The translations under genes and the position numbers were made by a program. A stretch of 64,000 nt of DNA from an uncultured Pelagibacteraceae bacterium (GTDB lineage Bacteria; Pseudomonadota; Alphaproteobacteria; Pelagibacterales; Pelagibacteraceae): contig CACKWQ010000002.1 of assembly GCA_902603925.1 (NCBI GenBank), positions 49,944 to 113,943 of the forward strand. The letters run 5' to 3'. This document shows positions 39,999 to 49,944 of this stretch, in pieces; the first letter of the stretch is position 1, and each line of letters starts with the position of its first letter. The notes beneath the pieces were generated by a model. The model saw nothing but the letters and a program-made list of their open reading frames with translations, searched no databases and was not told the origin of the DNA.

Positions 39999-41000
39999 CT
40001 AATAATCTTTCACCAATTTAACTAGGTATTCAACCATACTAGGTTTTGTTTTGGGTAATACACCGTGTCCCAAATTAAATATATACGGATGATCTTTAAA
40101 CATATCTAATATTTTTTTTGTCTCTTTTTTAACTCTGTTTTTGTCGGTCAGCAATATCCTAGGATCTAATCCACCTTGAATCGGTATATCAATTTGCTTA
40201 GATAATTTTTTAATATCGATGTTATAATCAATATTTACTGCATCCGGTTTAACAACGCGAGTATACTCTTTATAGTTTTCTATATTTCTTGGGAAACAAA
40301 TAATTGGTACTTTTAAACTTTTTGTGTATCTAACCAGCTCTTGCGTTGGATTATAAATCAATCTAGGTAAATTTTTATTTTTAACTAAACCCGCCCAACT
40401 GTCAAAGATTTGTATTAGGGTTGCTCCACTTTCAACCTGATTTTTTATATGCTGCTTTGTAAAATATAGAATTTTTTTTAGTGTTTTTTTTACTAATAGA
40501 TCATCATTAATTAGGTTAGTAGAAATATTTTTTTTAGGAGATTTCCTATTAATCATATATACTAGCGTGGTCCATGGTGCTCCTGCAAAGCCAATGAGAC
40601 ATTTGTTTTTTCCTTTAAGCTTTACAGATAAAGATTTCATTGACTTATAAACTGGTTTTAGTTTTTTTTTAAAAGTTTTTTTATCGACCTTGTTGATATG
40701 AGAAAAATTTAGATCACCTAATATGGGTCCATAATTTTTCTTAAAGGTTACATTTTGACCTAATGCATATGGGGTCATTAATATATCTGAAAATATAATT
40801 GCAGCATCTAGATCAAATCTTTTTAATGGCTGAAGTGTTATTTTTGGGACTAACTTTTCGTTTAAACATAGATTTATAAAATTAGGGTTCTTTTTTCTAA
40901 TTCTTCGAAATTCAGGCAGATATCGTCCTGCTTGCCTCATCAACCATATTGGATTAATGTCGGTTTTTTTTTTAACAATTACTTTCCTAATTGGATCCAT
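39999..41000 (-). CDS. hemE: uroporphyrinogen decarboxylase
   Basis: PIWLMRQAGRYLPEFRRIRKK, IIFSDILMTPYALG, FAGAPWTTLVYMI. Confidence 0.97.
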   Translation of the reverse strand: MDPIRKVIVKKKTDINPIWLMRQAGRYLPEFRRIRKKNPNFINLCLNEKLVPKITLQPLKRFDLDAAIIFSDILMTPYALGQNVTFKKNYGPILGDLNFSHINKVDKKTFKKKLKPVYKSMKSLSVKLKGKNKCLIGFAGAPWTTLVYMINRKSPKKNISTNLINDDLLVKKTLKKILYFTKQHIKNQVESGATLIQIFDSWAGLVKNKNLPRLIYNPTQELVRYTKSLKVPIICFPRNIENYKEYTRVVKPDAVNIDYNIDIKKLSKQIDIPIQGGLDPRILLTDKNRVKKETKKILDMFKDHPYIFNLGHGVLPKTKPSMVEYLVKLVKDY

Positions 41001-41263
41001 ATTAAATATTTAATATATATAGTTATATTTAGTTATATATACTGTGAATAACGTTAATTATTTTTTTTTAACACTTTATAAACTTTTTATACAACAAAAA
41101 ACTGTGATAAATAGTTGTAAATGAATAAAAACTAATAATTTAGTATCTTTTTTCAACAGGCTTGTTTTTGTTAATTATTAATATTTTAAAATAAGAAAGA
41201 AGCTCCAAGTAAATTTTTATGTGAATTTAATAATGATGTTATAAAATAGTTCTAAAGTTATAC
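41001..41263. other. candidate chromosomal replication origin (oriC)
   Basis: AT-rich non-coding gap between hemE and ppsR (RP001-type), the known Cori context in alphaproteobacteria; genes diverge on both sides; one perfect DnaA box; two TAGTTATAT repeats in the AT-rich part. Confidence 0.75.
41043..41051 (-). promoter_or_regulatory. DnaA box
   Basis: TGTGAATAA on + strand = TTATTCACA on - strand, matches TTATNCACA. Confidence 0.7.
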
Positions 41264-42088
41264 ATGCAAAATACATATCAAATATACTTAATTTCGGACT
41301 CTACTGGTGAGACGATTGATAGAATTTTTACTGCTTTAAAAGCACAATTTTCAAACTTTAAACATGAAATAAATCAGCTTTCGTTTACAAGAACCGAAAA
41401 CCAAATTAAAGAAATTTTAAAAGAAGCAGGCGGCAACAAAAATTCTATAATATTATACACATTAGTAGATCAACATTTAACAGATTTTTTGTTGGCTGAG
41501 GCTCATAAAATAAATGTTCCGTGTTACGGGGTGCTAGGTGATCTAATATCTAAGTTTTCAAAGCTGTTAAAAAAAAAAGCGCTAAATATCCCAAGTAGAC
41601 AACATAAGCTTAACGAAGAGTATTATGATAGAGTAGAAGCAATTCAATTTACAATGAGACATGACGACGGAAATGATATTAATGATATAGAGGATTCGGA
41701 CATTATTATACTGGGCGTAAGCAGAACAAGCAAAACCCCCACATCGATCTATTTAGCAAACCGAGGCTATAAAACAGCAAACATACCCCTTGTTAACGCA
41801 GACTCTATTCCTGATAATATTAAAAAAAATAAAAAGAAAATTTGTATAGTAGGATTAACAACAGACCCTGAAAGGCTAATCGACTTAAGAAAAAATAGAT
41901 TAAGAACTTTAAGGGAAAACGAAAAATCCACCTATACAAATATAAAAAAAATAACAGACGAAGTTGAAAATGCAAAAAAAACATTTAAAAAATATAGGTG
42001 GCCGGTTATTGATGTGACTAGAAAGTCTGTCGAAGAAACCGCTGCCTCAATAATTAAAATTCATGAAATAAAAAGAAGAAATGCTTAA
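41264..42088 (+). CDS. ppsR: pyruvate, phosphate/water dikinase regulatory protein (DUF299)
   Basis: IYLISDSTGETIDRIFTALKAQF; DIIILGVSRTSKTPTSIYLANRGYKTANIPLV. Confidence 0.96.
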   Translation: MQNTYQIYLISDSTGETIDRIFTALKAQFSNFKHEINQLSFTRTENQIKEILKEAGGNKNSIILYTLVDQHLTDFLLAEAHKINVPCYGVLGDLISKFSKLLKKKALNIPSRQHKLNEEYYDRVEAIQFTMRHDDGNDINDIEDSDIIILGVSRTSKTPTSIYLANRGYKTANIPLVNADSIPDNIKKNKKKICIVGLTTDPERLIDLRKNRLRTLRENEKSTYTNIKKITDEVENAKKTFKKYRWPVIDVTRKSVEETAASIIKIHEIKRRNA

Positions 42089-42668
42089 AATAATTCTTGC
42101 ATCAAAAAGCAAAGTCCGTAAAAAAATTCTTGAAGAAAATAAGATAAAGTTTTCTGTAATACCATCAAATGTCGACGAAACATCCATAAAAAAAAGTCTT
42201 TTATCCGAAGGAGCATCACCAGAAATAATCTCAAAAAATCTTGCCGAAGTTAAAGCAAATAAAGTAAGCCAGAAAGTTAACAACAGTTTAGTAATTGGTG
42301 CAGATAGCGTTATCGATCTAAGTGGAGAGTTGATTTCCAAACCAAATAATAGAAAAGAAGCAATGGATATATTAAAAAAGCTAAATGGAAAAACACATTA
42401 TTTAATAAGCTCTATATGTATATCTAAAAATGGTTCAATGACTTGGAATTTTACTGATAGGGCCTCTTTAAAAATGAAAAATCATAGCAATAAGGAGCTG
42501 GATGAATATTTAAACAAAATTAGCGATAACGACTTATACGCTTACAACGTTTACCAAATAGAATCTCACGGAAAACATTTGTTTAGTGAAATAAATGGAG
42601 ATGAAAATACAATCATGGGGCTACCCATTTTGAAAATAAAAGAATATATAGAAAATACAAAATGTTAG
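42081..42668 (+). CDS. maf: Maf family nucleotide pyrophosphatase
   Basis: IILASKSKVRKKILEE, VIGADSVIDLSGELISKP. Confidence 0.93.
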   Translation: MLKIILASKSKVRKKILEENKIKFSVIPSNVDETSIKKSLLSEGASPEIISKNLAEVKANKVSQKVNNSLVIGADSVIDLSGELISKPNNRKEAMDILKKLNGKTHYLISSICISKNGSMTWNFTDRASLKMKNHSNKELDEYLNKISDNDLYAYNVYQIESHGKHLFSEINGDENTIMGLPILKIKEYIENTKC

Positions 42669-42820
42669 TCTTAATTTGGTTTTCAGTATGTATAATATTT
42701 GCTTTTGTGCAATTTATATTGGGAGATTCAGGACATTCGCTAGAGTTATTTGCTCTTTTAACAGCAATTTTATTGTTTGCCATTAATAAGTTGAAAAATA
42801 AGGTAAAAATTAATAAATGA
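42662..42820 (+). CDS. 52-aa small membrane protein (not in supplied ORF track)
   Basis: Manual translation MLVLIWFSVCIIFAFVQFILGDSGHSLELFALLTAILLFAINKLKNKVKINK*; two hydrophobic segments; start overlaps maf end, stop overlaps aroE start as ATGA. Confidence 0.68.
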   Translation: MLVLIWFSVCIIFAFVQFILGDSGHSLELFALLTAILLFAINKLKNKVKINK

Positions 42821-43611
42821 AAAATTTTTTGGTAATTGGAAATCCAATTGAACATTCTTTTTCCCCAAAACTACATAATCATTGGATAAAAAAAAATAAT
42901 ATAAAAGCCACTTATAAAAAGCTAGAAGCTAATTTAGACGACCTAAAAAATATTATTGATGATGTAAGAGAGGAAAGGCTGGATGGTGTAAATGTAACAG
43001 TTCCGTTTAAAAATGAAATAATCAAACATTTGGATGAGCTAAGTGAAGAGTCAAGAAAATCGCTTTCTGTAAATACGATTTATAAGGTAAATAATAAAGT
43101 TGTAGGACACAACACAGACATAACGGGATTCGAACTAGCCATAAGATACACAAAATATGACATACAAAACAGAGAAATTTTAATTTTAGGAGCTGGCGGG
43201 GTCGTGTCTTCGATTATTATTGCCTTACAAAATCTTAAAGTATCCAAAATCAGATTAATGAACAGAACAGCAGAGAAAGCAAAAAAATTGAAAGAAAGAT
43301 TTAGTGAAATCGAAATTTTAAATTGGGGTGAAAGCTGTAAATTTGACATGGCGATAAATGCAACGAGTTTGGGTTTAAATAAAGTAGATAATATAAATTT
43401 AAATTATGAGGAAACCGGAGAGGAAAAATTTTTCTATGACGTAATTTATAATCCAATCGAGACTGAATTTTTAAAAAAGGCAAAAAAAAATTTTCATAGA
43501 ACAGAAAATGGTAAAATGATGTTTATTTATCAAGCTCATTTATCATTTACCTTGTGGCATAAAGTTATGCCTGAAATCAATGATGAGGTTATAAATTTAA
43601 TTTCAAAATGA
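42817..43611 (+). CDS. aroE: shikimate dehydrogenase
   Basis: VIGNPIEHSFSPKLHNHWI, GVNVTVPFKNEI, GHNTDITGF. Confidence 0.96.
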   Translation: MKNFLVIGNPIEHSFSPKLHNHWIKKNNIKATYKKLEANLDDLKNIIDDVREERLDGVNVTVPFKNEIIKHLDELSEESRKSLSVNTIYKVNNKVVGHNTDITGFELAIRYTKYDIQNREILILGAGGVVSSIIIALQNLKVSKIRLMNRTAEKAKKLKERFSEIEILNWGESCKFDMAINATSLGLNKVDNINLNYEETGEEKFFYDVIYNPIETEFLKKAKKNFHRTENGKMMFIYQAHLSFTLWHKVMPEINDEVINLISK

Positions 43612-44186
43612 CAATAATAGGGATTTTAGGTGACATTGGTTCTGGCAAAACTTTTATTTCAAACTTATTTGGCTTTCCCGTATTTAATGCAGACGCAGAG
43701 GTGGGCAAGATTTATAAAAAAAATTATAAGTGTTTTTTAAAACTTAAAAAAAAATTTCCTAGTTTCGTAAAAAGTTTTCCAATTAATAAAAAAGAACTTT
43801 CAAACTTAATTAAACATGACAAATCAAATATTGTTAAAATTGGTAAAATTGTTCATCCTTTTGTAAAAAAAAATTTAGAATATTTTTTTAAGAAAAATAA
43901 AAGTAAAAAAATTGTAATACTTGATATTCCACTTTTATTAGAGAATAAACTTACATCAAGTGATATGATTTTGATTTTTATAGATGCCCCTAAAAAAGAT
44001 TTAATTAAAAGGCTTAGAAAAAGAAAAAATTTTAACCTAAAACTCTATAATATAATTAAAAAAAACCAATTACCTCTCTCATTCAAGAAAAAGAAATCAA
44101 AGTTTATAATTAGAAATAATTTTAAAATCGAATATGTTAAAAAAAAAATAAAAGAAATTAAGTTAAAGATAAAAAATCATGATTGA
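43608..44186 (+). CDS. coaE: dephospho-CoA kinase
   Basis: IIGILGDIGSGKTFISNLFGFPVFNADAEV; VILDIPLLLENKL. Confidence 0.94.
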   Translation: MTIIGILGDIGSGKTFISNLFGFPVFNADAEVGKIYKKNYKCFLKLKKKFPSFVKSFPINKKELSNLIKHDKSNIVKIGKIVHPFVKKNLEYFFKKNKSKKIVILDIPLLLENKLTSSDMILIFIDAPKKDLIKRLRKRKNFNLKLYNIIKKNQLPLSFKKKKSKFIIRNNFKIEYVKKKIKEIKLKIKNHD

Positions 44187-44847
44187 AGTTATTTTAGATA
44201 CTGAAACTACAGGTTTATCTGTTAAAGAAGGCCATAGAATTATAGAAATTGGATGTGTAGAAATAGAAAATTTAATTCCCACAAAAAATTTTTTTCATTG
44301 CTATCTTAATCCTGGGAGAAAAGTTTCAGAAAGTGCTCTTAAAGTTCATGGTTATACAGACGAATTTTTGTCAGATAAAAAAAAGTTTAAAGAAATAGGT
44401 CAAGAATTCTTAGACTTCATTAAAGATAAAAGAATAGTTATACACAATGCAGAATTCGACCTTTCACATTTAAACAACGAACTTTCTATTGCTGGGCTTG
44501 AAAAAATTAGTAATAAAAATGTTGTTGATACTTTACAAATAGCTAGAGACAAATTTCCCGGATCTAATGTTAGTCTTGATGCATTATGTAAAAAATTTAG
44601 AATCGACAATTCTCGTAGAGTAAAACATACAGCATTAATTGACTGCGAATTATTGGTAAAAGTTTATGTAAATTTACTTGATCAAAAAGAACCTTCTTTT
44701 AATCTTAAAAATTCAGAGGACAACACCAATAAACAAGAACTAATAAATAATTCAAACTATTCTAAAAAAATTGTTGAAGCTACTGAAGAAGAAATTTTAC
44801 TACACAAATCATTTCTTAAAAGCAAAATGAAAAAAAATTTTTTCTAA
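44179..44847 (+). CDS. dnaQ: DNA polymerase III epsilon subunit
   Basis: EVILDTETTGLSVKEGHRIIEIGCVEI; VIHNAEFDLSHLN; HTALIDCELL. Confidence 0.97.
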   Translation: MIEVILDTETTGLSVKEGHRIIEIGCVEIENLIPTKNFFHCYLNPGRKVSESALKVHGYTDEFLSDKKKFKEIGQEFLDFIKDKRIVIHNAEFDLSHLNNELSIAGLEKISNKNVVDTLQIARDKFPGSNVSLDALCKKFRIDNSRRVKHTALIDCELLVKVYVNLLDQKEPSFNLKNSEDNTNKQELINNSNYSKKIVEATEEEILLHKSFLKSKMKKNFF

Positions 44848-45281
44848 ACCAACCTGTCGTTATATAATTTCTCGAAATCAATTTTTTTCTCAAACTTTAC
44901 ACCTGGATAACCCGCATCATCAAGTAATTTTAAAAATATATTTTCAAGTTTCGGGTAAATTTCTTTTTGTACATCGCACAATATTATTTTTTCCATAACA
45001 TTTTTATCTTTTACACTCTCATCTATTCTTACAACAGTCGCATAATTTAACTCAAAAACTGATTTTTTTTCGTTCTTATCTTTATCCCTAAAATATAATT
45101 TAGTGTTAATTTCTACCATTTTATTTTTTAAAGCTTTAGAATTAATATCTATGTTCAGTTGATAGGAAGAAATATGATCTTTAACAAAAATTAAAGTCTC
45201 CGTATTAGGGGTCTCTATTGATAAATCTTTAATAAAATTTATTAGGATTTTAAATTTTTTATCCATGTTATTTTTTATCAT
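44844..45281 (-). CDS. secB: protein-export chaperone SecB
   Basis: IKDLSIETPNT; NINSKALKNKMVEINTKLYF; YPKLENIFLKLLDDAGYPGV.. Confidence 0.88.
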   Translation of the reverse strand: MIKNNMDKKFKILINFIKDLSIETPNTETLIFVKDHISSYQLNIDINSKALKNKMVEINTKLYFRDKDKNEKKSVFELNYATVVRIDESVKDKNVMEKIILCDVQKEIYPKLENIFLKLLDDAGYPGVKFEKKIDFEKLYNDRLV

Positions 45282-45681
45282 CTAAATCCTCGGACTCACC
45301 ATCAATATATTTATCTACAAACCTATCTTTTTTAGAATATTTCTTTGATACTTTGCTCAGTAAAAATTTTCTTGTTAAAGGAAAAATTAATAGTAAGCCA
45401 AAAAAGTCAGTCGCAAAGCCAGGAAAAATTAAAAGAGCAGCAGCCACAGCCAAGGCAGCACCCGAGACTATCTCATAAAAAGGAAGCTCATTTTTCATCA
45501 ATTGCGTCATGCCAGATCTTAGGGTATTAAACCCCTCGTATCTCGCATACCACACACCCAACAAAGCTGTTAACAATATTAAAGATACGGTTGTAAGGGC
45601 GCCAATTTGAGAACCAATTTTAATAAATAGATAAATCTCTAAAAGAGGCACTCCAATTATAAGCAATAATGCTGTGTTCAT
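45268..45681 (-). CDS. fxsA: FxsA family membrane protein
   Basis: LLIIGVPLLEIYLFIKIGSQIGALTTVSLILLTALLGVWYARYEGF; FPGFATDFFGLLLIFP. Confidence 0.92.
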   Translation of the reverse strand: MNTALLLIIGVPLLEIYLFIKIGSQIGALTTVSLILLTALLGVWYARYEGFNTLRSGMTQLMKNELPFYEIVSGAALAVAAALLIFPGFATDFFGLLLIFPLTRKFLLSKVSKKYSKKDRFVDKYIDGESEDLDDKK

Positions 45682-45739
45682 TTGTCTTTAATGTAAATTG
45701 TCAGTTGAAATTTAGCAACATAGTAAATAATATATTATC

Positions 45740-46327
45740 ATGAACTACAGTTTTGAATACATAGATATTATCTTGCTCGCAATGATTGCGGGATTTATAT
45801 TCCTGAGATTAAGAGGAATATTGGGTAAAAAAAGTGGATATGAGGAGGATATATCTACGAGTTTTCCACACGATTTTCCAAACAAAAAGCCAACGAAAAT
45901 TTTCGATATCAATTCTTTTGATGATATTCAAAAAAAAGAATTTTTAAAGGGAGCTAACATTGCCTACGAAACCATCATCACAAATTTTGCAAAAGGCAAT
46001 ATTAAAGATATAAAATATCTGTTAAATAAAAAAGTTTTTGAACAATTTAGTGATGCCGTAAATGAAAGAAGATCAAAGGGATACACTTCTGAAACTACAT
46101 TTATTGGGATTAATTCATCAATTATAAAAGATCATAAACAAAACAATAATATGTTAGAAGTAACTGTAGATTTCGTTAGTGAAATTATTTCAACAATTAA
46201 AGACAAAGAAAAAAAAGTAATTTCAGGAAATCCAGAAAAAATTAAAAAAGTTTACGATACATGGAAATTTTCAAAAGACTCAAAGTCAAATAATCCTAAT
46301 TGGTTATTAATCGATACACAAGTTTAA
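45740..46327 (+). CDS. Tim44/TimA-like domain protein
   Basis: N-terminal TM; FLKGANIAYETIITNFAKGNIKDIKYLLNKKVFEQF; KVYDTWKFSKDSKSNNPNWLLIDTQ. Confidence 0.9.
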   Translation: MNYSFEYIDIILLAMIAGFIFLRLRGILGKKSGYEEDISTSFPHDFPNKKPTKIFDINSFDDIQKKEFLKGANIAYETIITNFAKGNIKDIKYLLNKKVFEQFSDAVNERRSKGYTSETTFIGINSSIIKDHKQNNNMLEVTVDFVSEIISTIKDKEKKVISGNPEKIKKVYDTWKFSKDSKSNNPNWLLIDTQV

Positions 46328-46741
46328 TTGAGAAAAAAAATTTCAGATAAAGATAAAAAAGATTGGGAGAATTTTATCAATGGAAGTGAAAAGCTTGAAA
46401 TTAAAGATATTATCAATTCTCCTGAAAATTTTAAGAATGAAAAAACAATAGATTTGCATGGATATACACTGAGTGATGCAAATTATGCAATTCAGGAGTT
46501 AATTAATAGATCTTATAATTTAGGAATAAAAAAGATAACTGTCATAACAGGGAAAGGACTTAGATCAAAAAATTATAATGATCCTTATAAATCAGAAAAC
46601 TTAGGAATTTTGAAATACTCTGTGCCTGAATTTATAAAGAAAAGCTTTGAATTAATGAAAAAAGTCAAAAAAATAACATATGTGGATATCGAAAACCGCA
46701 ACAAAGGAAGCTTTAACATATACCTAAAATCAAAAAAATGA
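46328..46741 (+). CDS. Smr/MutS2-C domain protein (TTG start)
   Basis: IDLHGYTLSDANYAIQELINRSYNLGIKKITVITGKGLRS. Confidence 0.88.
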   Translation: MRKKISDKDKKDWENFINGSEKLEIKDIINSPENFKNEKTIDLHGYTLSDANYAIQELINRSYNLGIKKITVITGKGLRSKNYNDPYKSENLGILKYSVPEFIKKSFELMKKVKKITYVDIENRNKGSFNIYLKSKK

Positions 46742-47382
46742 AACTTGATATAAAAACAAAAACTAAAAATTTTAACAAGAAAATTAAAGAAGGATTTAAA
46801 AATAAAACAGAAAATTTAAATACAAAACTTAAAGAACGTTTGAGTATGGAAAAGCAAAGTTTTTCTAACGTTAAAAAAAATATAAAGAGTAAATTCAAAG
46901 ATTTCTTCGAGTGGGTAAAAGGAGCAGAACTAATAGAGCTAGAGAAATGTGATATCAGCGATGACCCGGTTAGACCAGAGCTTACAAATGAATTTAGAAC
47001 AAGTTATGGTAGAAAAATTTTTGGTGTAAAATACCAAAATGAAATCCATGCTGTAATGTGTTTTGCATTTACAAACGACATTCCAAAAAGTGTATTGGAA
47101 TTAGATCAATTAAGCAAAGATGCTTTTCTACAGAGTGTTACTCGTGACCAAAACGTGGGAAAAATTGCAATTGCATATACCGTTTGGTCTAAAAAGAAAG
47201 GTGGTGGTAAATTAATAGTTAAAGAAGTTTATAAAATGATTAAAAAATCAAATCACTTAAATAGATTAGTTACTCTTTCTCCATTAACCGAGATGGCAAA
47301 AAAGTTTCATTTAAGAAATGGGGCTGAGCTTTTACAGATTAACGAGCAAACACAAAACTTTGAATATAAAGTTATAAAATAA
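46738..47382 (+). CDS. hypothetical protein: Lys-rich N-terminus plus GNAT-like C-terminal domain
   Basis: Open reading frame overlapping smr stop by 4 nt; [58 protein letters not shown] resembles acyltransferase folds only weakly. Confidence 0.6.
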   Translation: MKLDIKTKTKNFNKKIKEGFKNKTENLNTKLKERLSMEKQSFSNVKKNIKSKFKDFFEWVKGAELIELEKCDISDDPVRPELTNEFRTSYGRKIFGVKYQNEIHAVMCFAFTNDIPKSVLELDQLSKDAFLQSVTRDQNVGKIAIAYTVWSKKKGGGKLIVKEVYKMIKKSNHLNRLVTLSPLTEMAKKFHLRNGAELLQINEQTQNFEYKVIK

Positions 47383-48736
47383 ACTTTGATAAATCGGTGT
47401 CTTTTGTAAGTTCGCCTATATTTTTATTTATATAATTTGAGTCCACTACTATTTTCTCCCCAGCCTTATCTGTGGCTGTAAAGCTTATATCGTCAAGAAC
47501 TCTCTCGATTATGGTGTGAAGTCGTCTAGCGCCGATATTTTCAACCGAAGAGTTAACCTCTGTTGCTATATTTGCAATTGTATCTATCCCGTCTTCTGTA
47601 AACTCTAAGTCAACTTTTTCAGTTTTAAGTAGTGCTTTATACTGCTTTATCAAACTATTATCCGGCTCTCTAAGTATTCTTTTAAAATCATCACTATTTA
47701 ATGGATCAAGTTCTACTCTTATTGGTAATCTACCTTGAAGCTCAGGCAGAAGATCTGAAGGCTTTGCCAATTGAAAGGCTCCCGAGGCAATAAACAAAAT
47801 ATGATCAGTTTTTACTGGTCCATATTTAGTGCTCACTGTTGTTCCTTCAATTAAAGGAAGCAAGTCTCTTTGAACACCTTCCCTAGAGACATCACCACCA
47901 ACTCTGTCTGTTCTCGCAGAAATCTTATCAATTTCATCAAGAAAAACAATTCCGTTATTTTCTGTAGTATTTTTGGCTGATTTAATAATTGTGTCTTGCT
48001 CTATTAATTTATCAGACTCTTCATTCATTAAAATCTCATAAGATTCTTTCACGCTCATTTTTTTTCTTTTTGGTTTATTACCCATCGATTTTCCTAAAAC
48101 ATCAGAAATATTAATCATTCCGATATTAGCACCTGGCATCCCAGGTATCTCAAAAGATGGCATATTTCCACTTTCGCTTACAGCGATTTCGATTTCATTC
48201 TCATCAAGATCACCATTTCTTAATCTCTTTCTAAAACTTTCTCTAGTTGCAACACTAGCTTTTGACCCAACAATTGTATCTAGAACCCTATCCTCTGCAA
48301 GTTTTTGGGCCTGAGATCTTACCTCTTTCCTTTTTTTTACTTTTTCCATCGAAATTGCAATTTCAAGAAGATCTCTAACTATTTGCTCAACATCGCGACC
48401 TACATAACCGACTTCTGTAAATCTTGTTGCTTCTACTTTAACAAACGGTGCCTCAGCTAATTTTGAAAGTCTCCTAGATATCTCAGTTTTTCCAACTCCA
48501 GTTGGCCCAATCATTAAAATATTCTTTGGTAAAACTTCATCTTTCATATCCCCGGTCAAAGCTTGTCTTCTCCATCTATTTCTAAGTGCAATCGCAACAG
48601 CACGTTTAGCTTTATTTTGCCCAACTACAAATCTGTCAAGCTCAGAAACAATTTCTCTTGGTGACAATGAAGTGGCGATATTATCATTCTCTTTTTTGTC
48701 TTTTGGTTTTAAGGTTGTTACGTTCGATTTGTCCAT
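47372..48736 (-). CDS. hslU: ATP-dependent protease ATPase subunit HslU
   Basis: [50 protein letters not shown]. Confidence 0.98.
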   Translation of the reverse strand: MDKSNVTTLKPKDKKENDNIATSLSPREIVSELDRFVVGQNKAKRAVAIALRNRWRRQALTGDMKDEVLPKNILMIGPTGVGKTEISRRLSKLAEAPFVKVEATRFTEVGYVGRDVEQIVRDLLEIAISMEKVKKRKEVRSQAQKLAEDRVLDTIVGSKASVATRESFRKRLRNGDLDENEIEIAVSESGNMPSFEIPGMPGANIGMINISDVLGKSMGNKPKRKKMSVKESYEILMNEESDKLIEQDTIIKSAKNTTENNGIVFLDEIDKISARTDRVGGDVSREGVQRDLLPLIEGTTVSTKYGPVKTDHILFIASGAFQLAKPSDLLPELQGRLPIRVELDPLNSDDFKRILREPDNSLIKQYKALLKTEKVDLEFTEDGIDTIANIATEVNSSVENIGARRLHTIIERVLDDISFTATDKAGEKIVVDSNYINKNIGELTKDTDLSKFIL

Positions 48737-49251
48737 TATACCTTTTTGATTTGAAGATTATTGTTAGTAAAAACGCATATTTCGGATGCAACTTGTATTG
48801 CTTTTTTAGCAACTTCCTCTGCTGATAGGTTTGTATCCATCAAAACCTTTGCTGCAGCGAGAGCATAATTTCCACCAGAACCAATTCCTATAACATCTCC
48901 TTCAGGCTCAAGCACATCCCCAGTTCCAGAAATAATAAAACTTTTCTCTTTATCTGCTACAGCCATCAACGCCTCCAGTCTTCTCAAATATTTATCCGTC
49001 CTCCAGTCCTTTGCTAACTCCACTGCTGATCTTGATAAATTTCCTGCATGCTTTTCTAGTTTAGACTCTAATCTTTCAAATAGAGTCAAAGCATCCGCTG
49101 TTGAACCAGCAAAACCAGCAACAACATCTCTTTTTTCAATTTTTCTAACTTTGTTTGCAGTACTCTTTATGACGGTATTCCCCATACTTACTTGACCATC
49201 GCCTGCCACAACTACGTCATTATTTTTTCTTATTAATACAATTGTTGTCAT
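48736..49251 (-). CDS. hslV: ATP-dependent protease proteolytic subunit HslV
   Basis: [45 protein letters not shown]. Confidence 0.98.
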   Translation of the reverse strand: MTTIVLIRKNNDVVVAGDGQVSMGNTVIKSTANKVRKIEKRDVVAGFAGSTADALTLFERLESKLEKHAGNLSRSAVELAKDWRTDKYLRRLEALMAVADKEKSFIISGTGDVLEPEGDVIGIGSGGNYALAAAKVLMDTNLSAEEVAKKAIQVASEICVFTNNNLQIKKV

Positions 49252-49257
49252 AGAGCT

Positions 49258-49286
49258 TAAATGGATATTAATTTTTATACTTCAAG
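49258..49286 (-). promoter_or_regulatory. possible RpoH promoter for hslVU
   Basis: Minus strand CTTGAAG-N-TATCCATTTA, similar to E. coli sigma-32 elements CTTGAA and CCCCATNTA; ends 6 nt before the hslV ATG. Confidence 0.45.
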
Positions 49287-49340
49287 GGTATGAGACTATT
49301 ATTGATATAAATAGATAATCTATATATATGTTGTTTTAAA

Positions 49341-49931
49341 ATGAAGAGAAAAGCCAAAATAACTAGAAAAACTAACGAAACCAGCATAAGTGTCGATATG
49401 AATATTGATGGAAATGGAAAATACAAGATTGATACTGGTATAGGGTTTTTAAATCATATGCTTGAACAATTATCTAAGCATTCATCAATTGATATGAATA
49501 TTAAAGCAAAGGGAGACACACATATTGATCTCCACCACACAACAGAAGACTCTGGTATTGCAATTGGAGAATGTTTAAAAAAAGCATCCAACAAATTTAA
49601 AGGAATTAGACGATATGCTCATGCACTAATCCCTATGGATGAAGCTTTGACAAGGGTGGTTATAGATGTTTCAAACAGACCTTATCTAATTTGGAATGTA
49701 AATTTAAAGGTTGAGAAATTAGGAGAAATGGATACTGAGCTTTTTAAAGAGTGGTTTCAGGCTTTCTCACAGTCTGCAGGAATTACCTTACACATTGAAA
49801 ATATCTACGGTGACAATAGTCATCACATTATAGAGTCATGTTTTAAAGGCCTTGCAAGATCGTTAAGGTCTGCAATGGAAATAGATCTAAGAAACAAAAA
49901 AGCTATTCCATCCACAAAAGGTTCTTTATAA
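49341..49931 (+). CDS. hisB: imidazoleglycerol-phosphate dehydratase
   Basis: [35 protein letters not shown]. Confidence 0.98.
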   Translation: MKRKAKITRKTNETSISVDMNIDGNGKYKIDTGIGFLNHMLEQLSKHSSIDMNIKAKGDTHIDLHHTTEDSGIAIGECLKKASNKFKGIRRYAHALIPMDEALTRVVIDVSNRPYLIWNVNLKVEKLGEMDTELFKEWFQAFSQSAGITLHIENIYGDNSHHIIESCFKGLARSLRSAMEIDLRNKKAIPSTKGSL

Positions 49932-49944
49932 AATTAAAGAATTA

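Noticed and set aside
41096-41228. Further DnaA-like words (e.g. TGTGATAAA near 41103, TGTGAATTT at 41220)
   Set aside because: These carry two or more mismatches or a deletion relative to TTATNCACA, so I did not count them as DnaA boxes.
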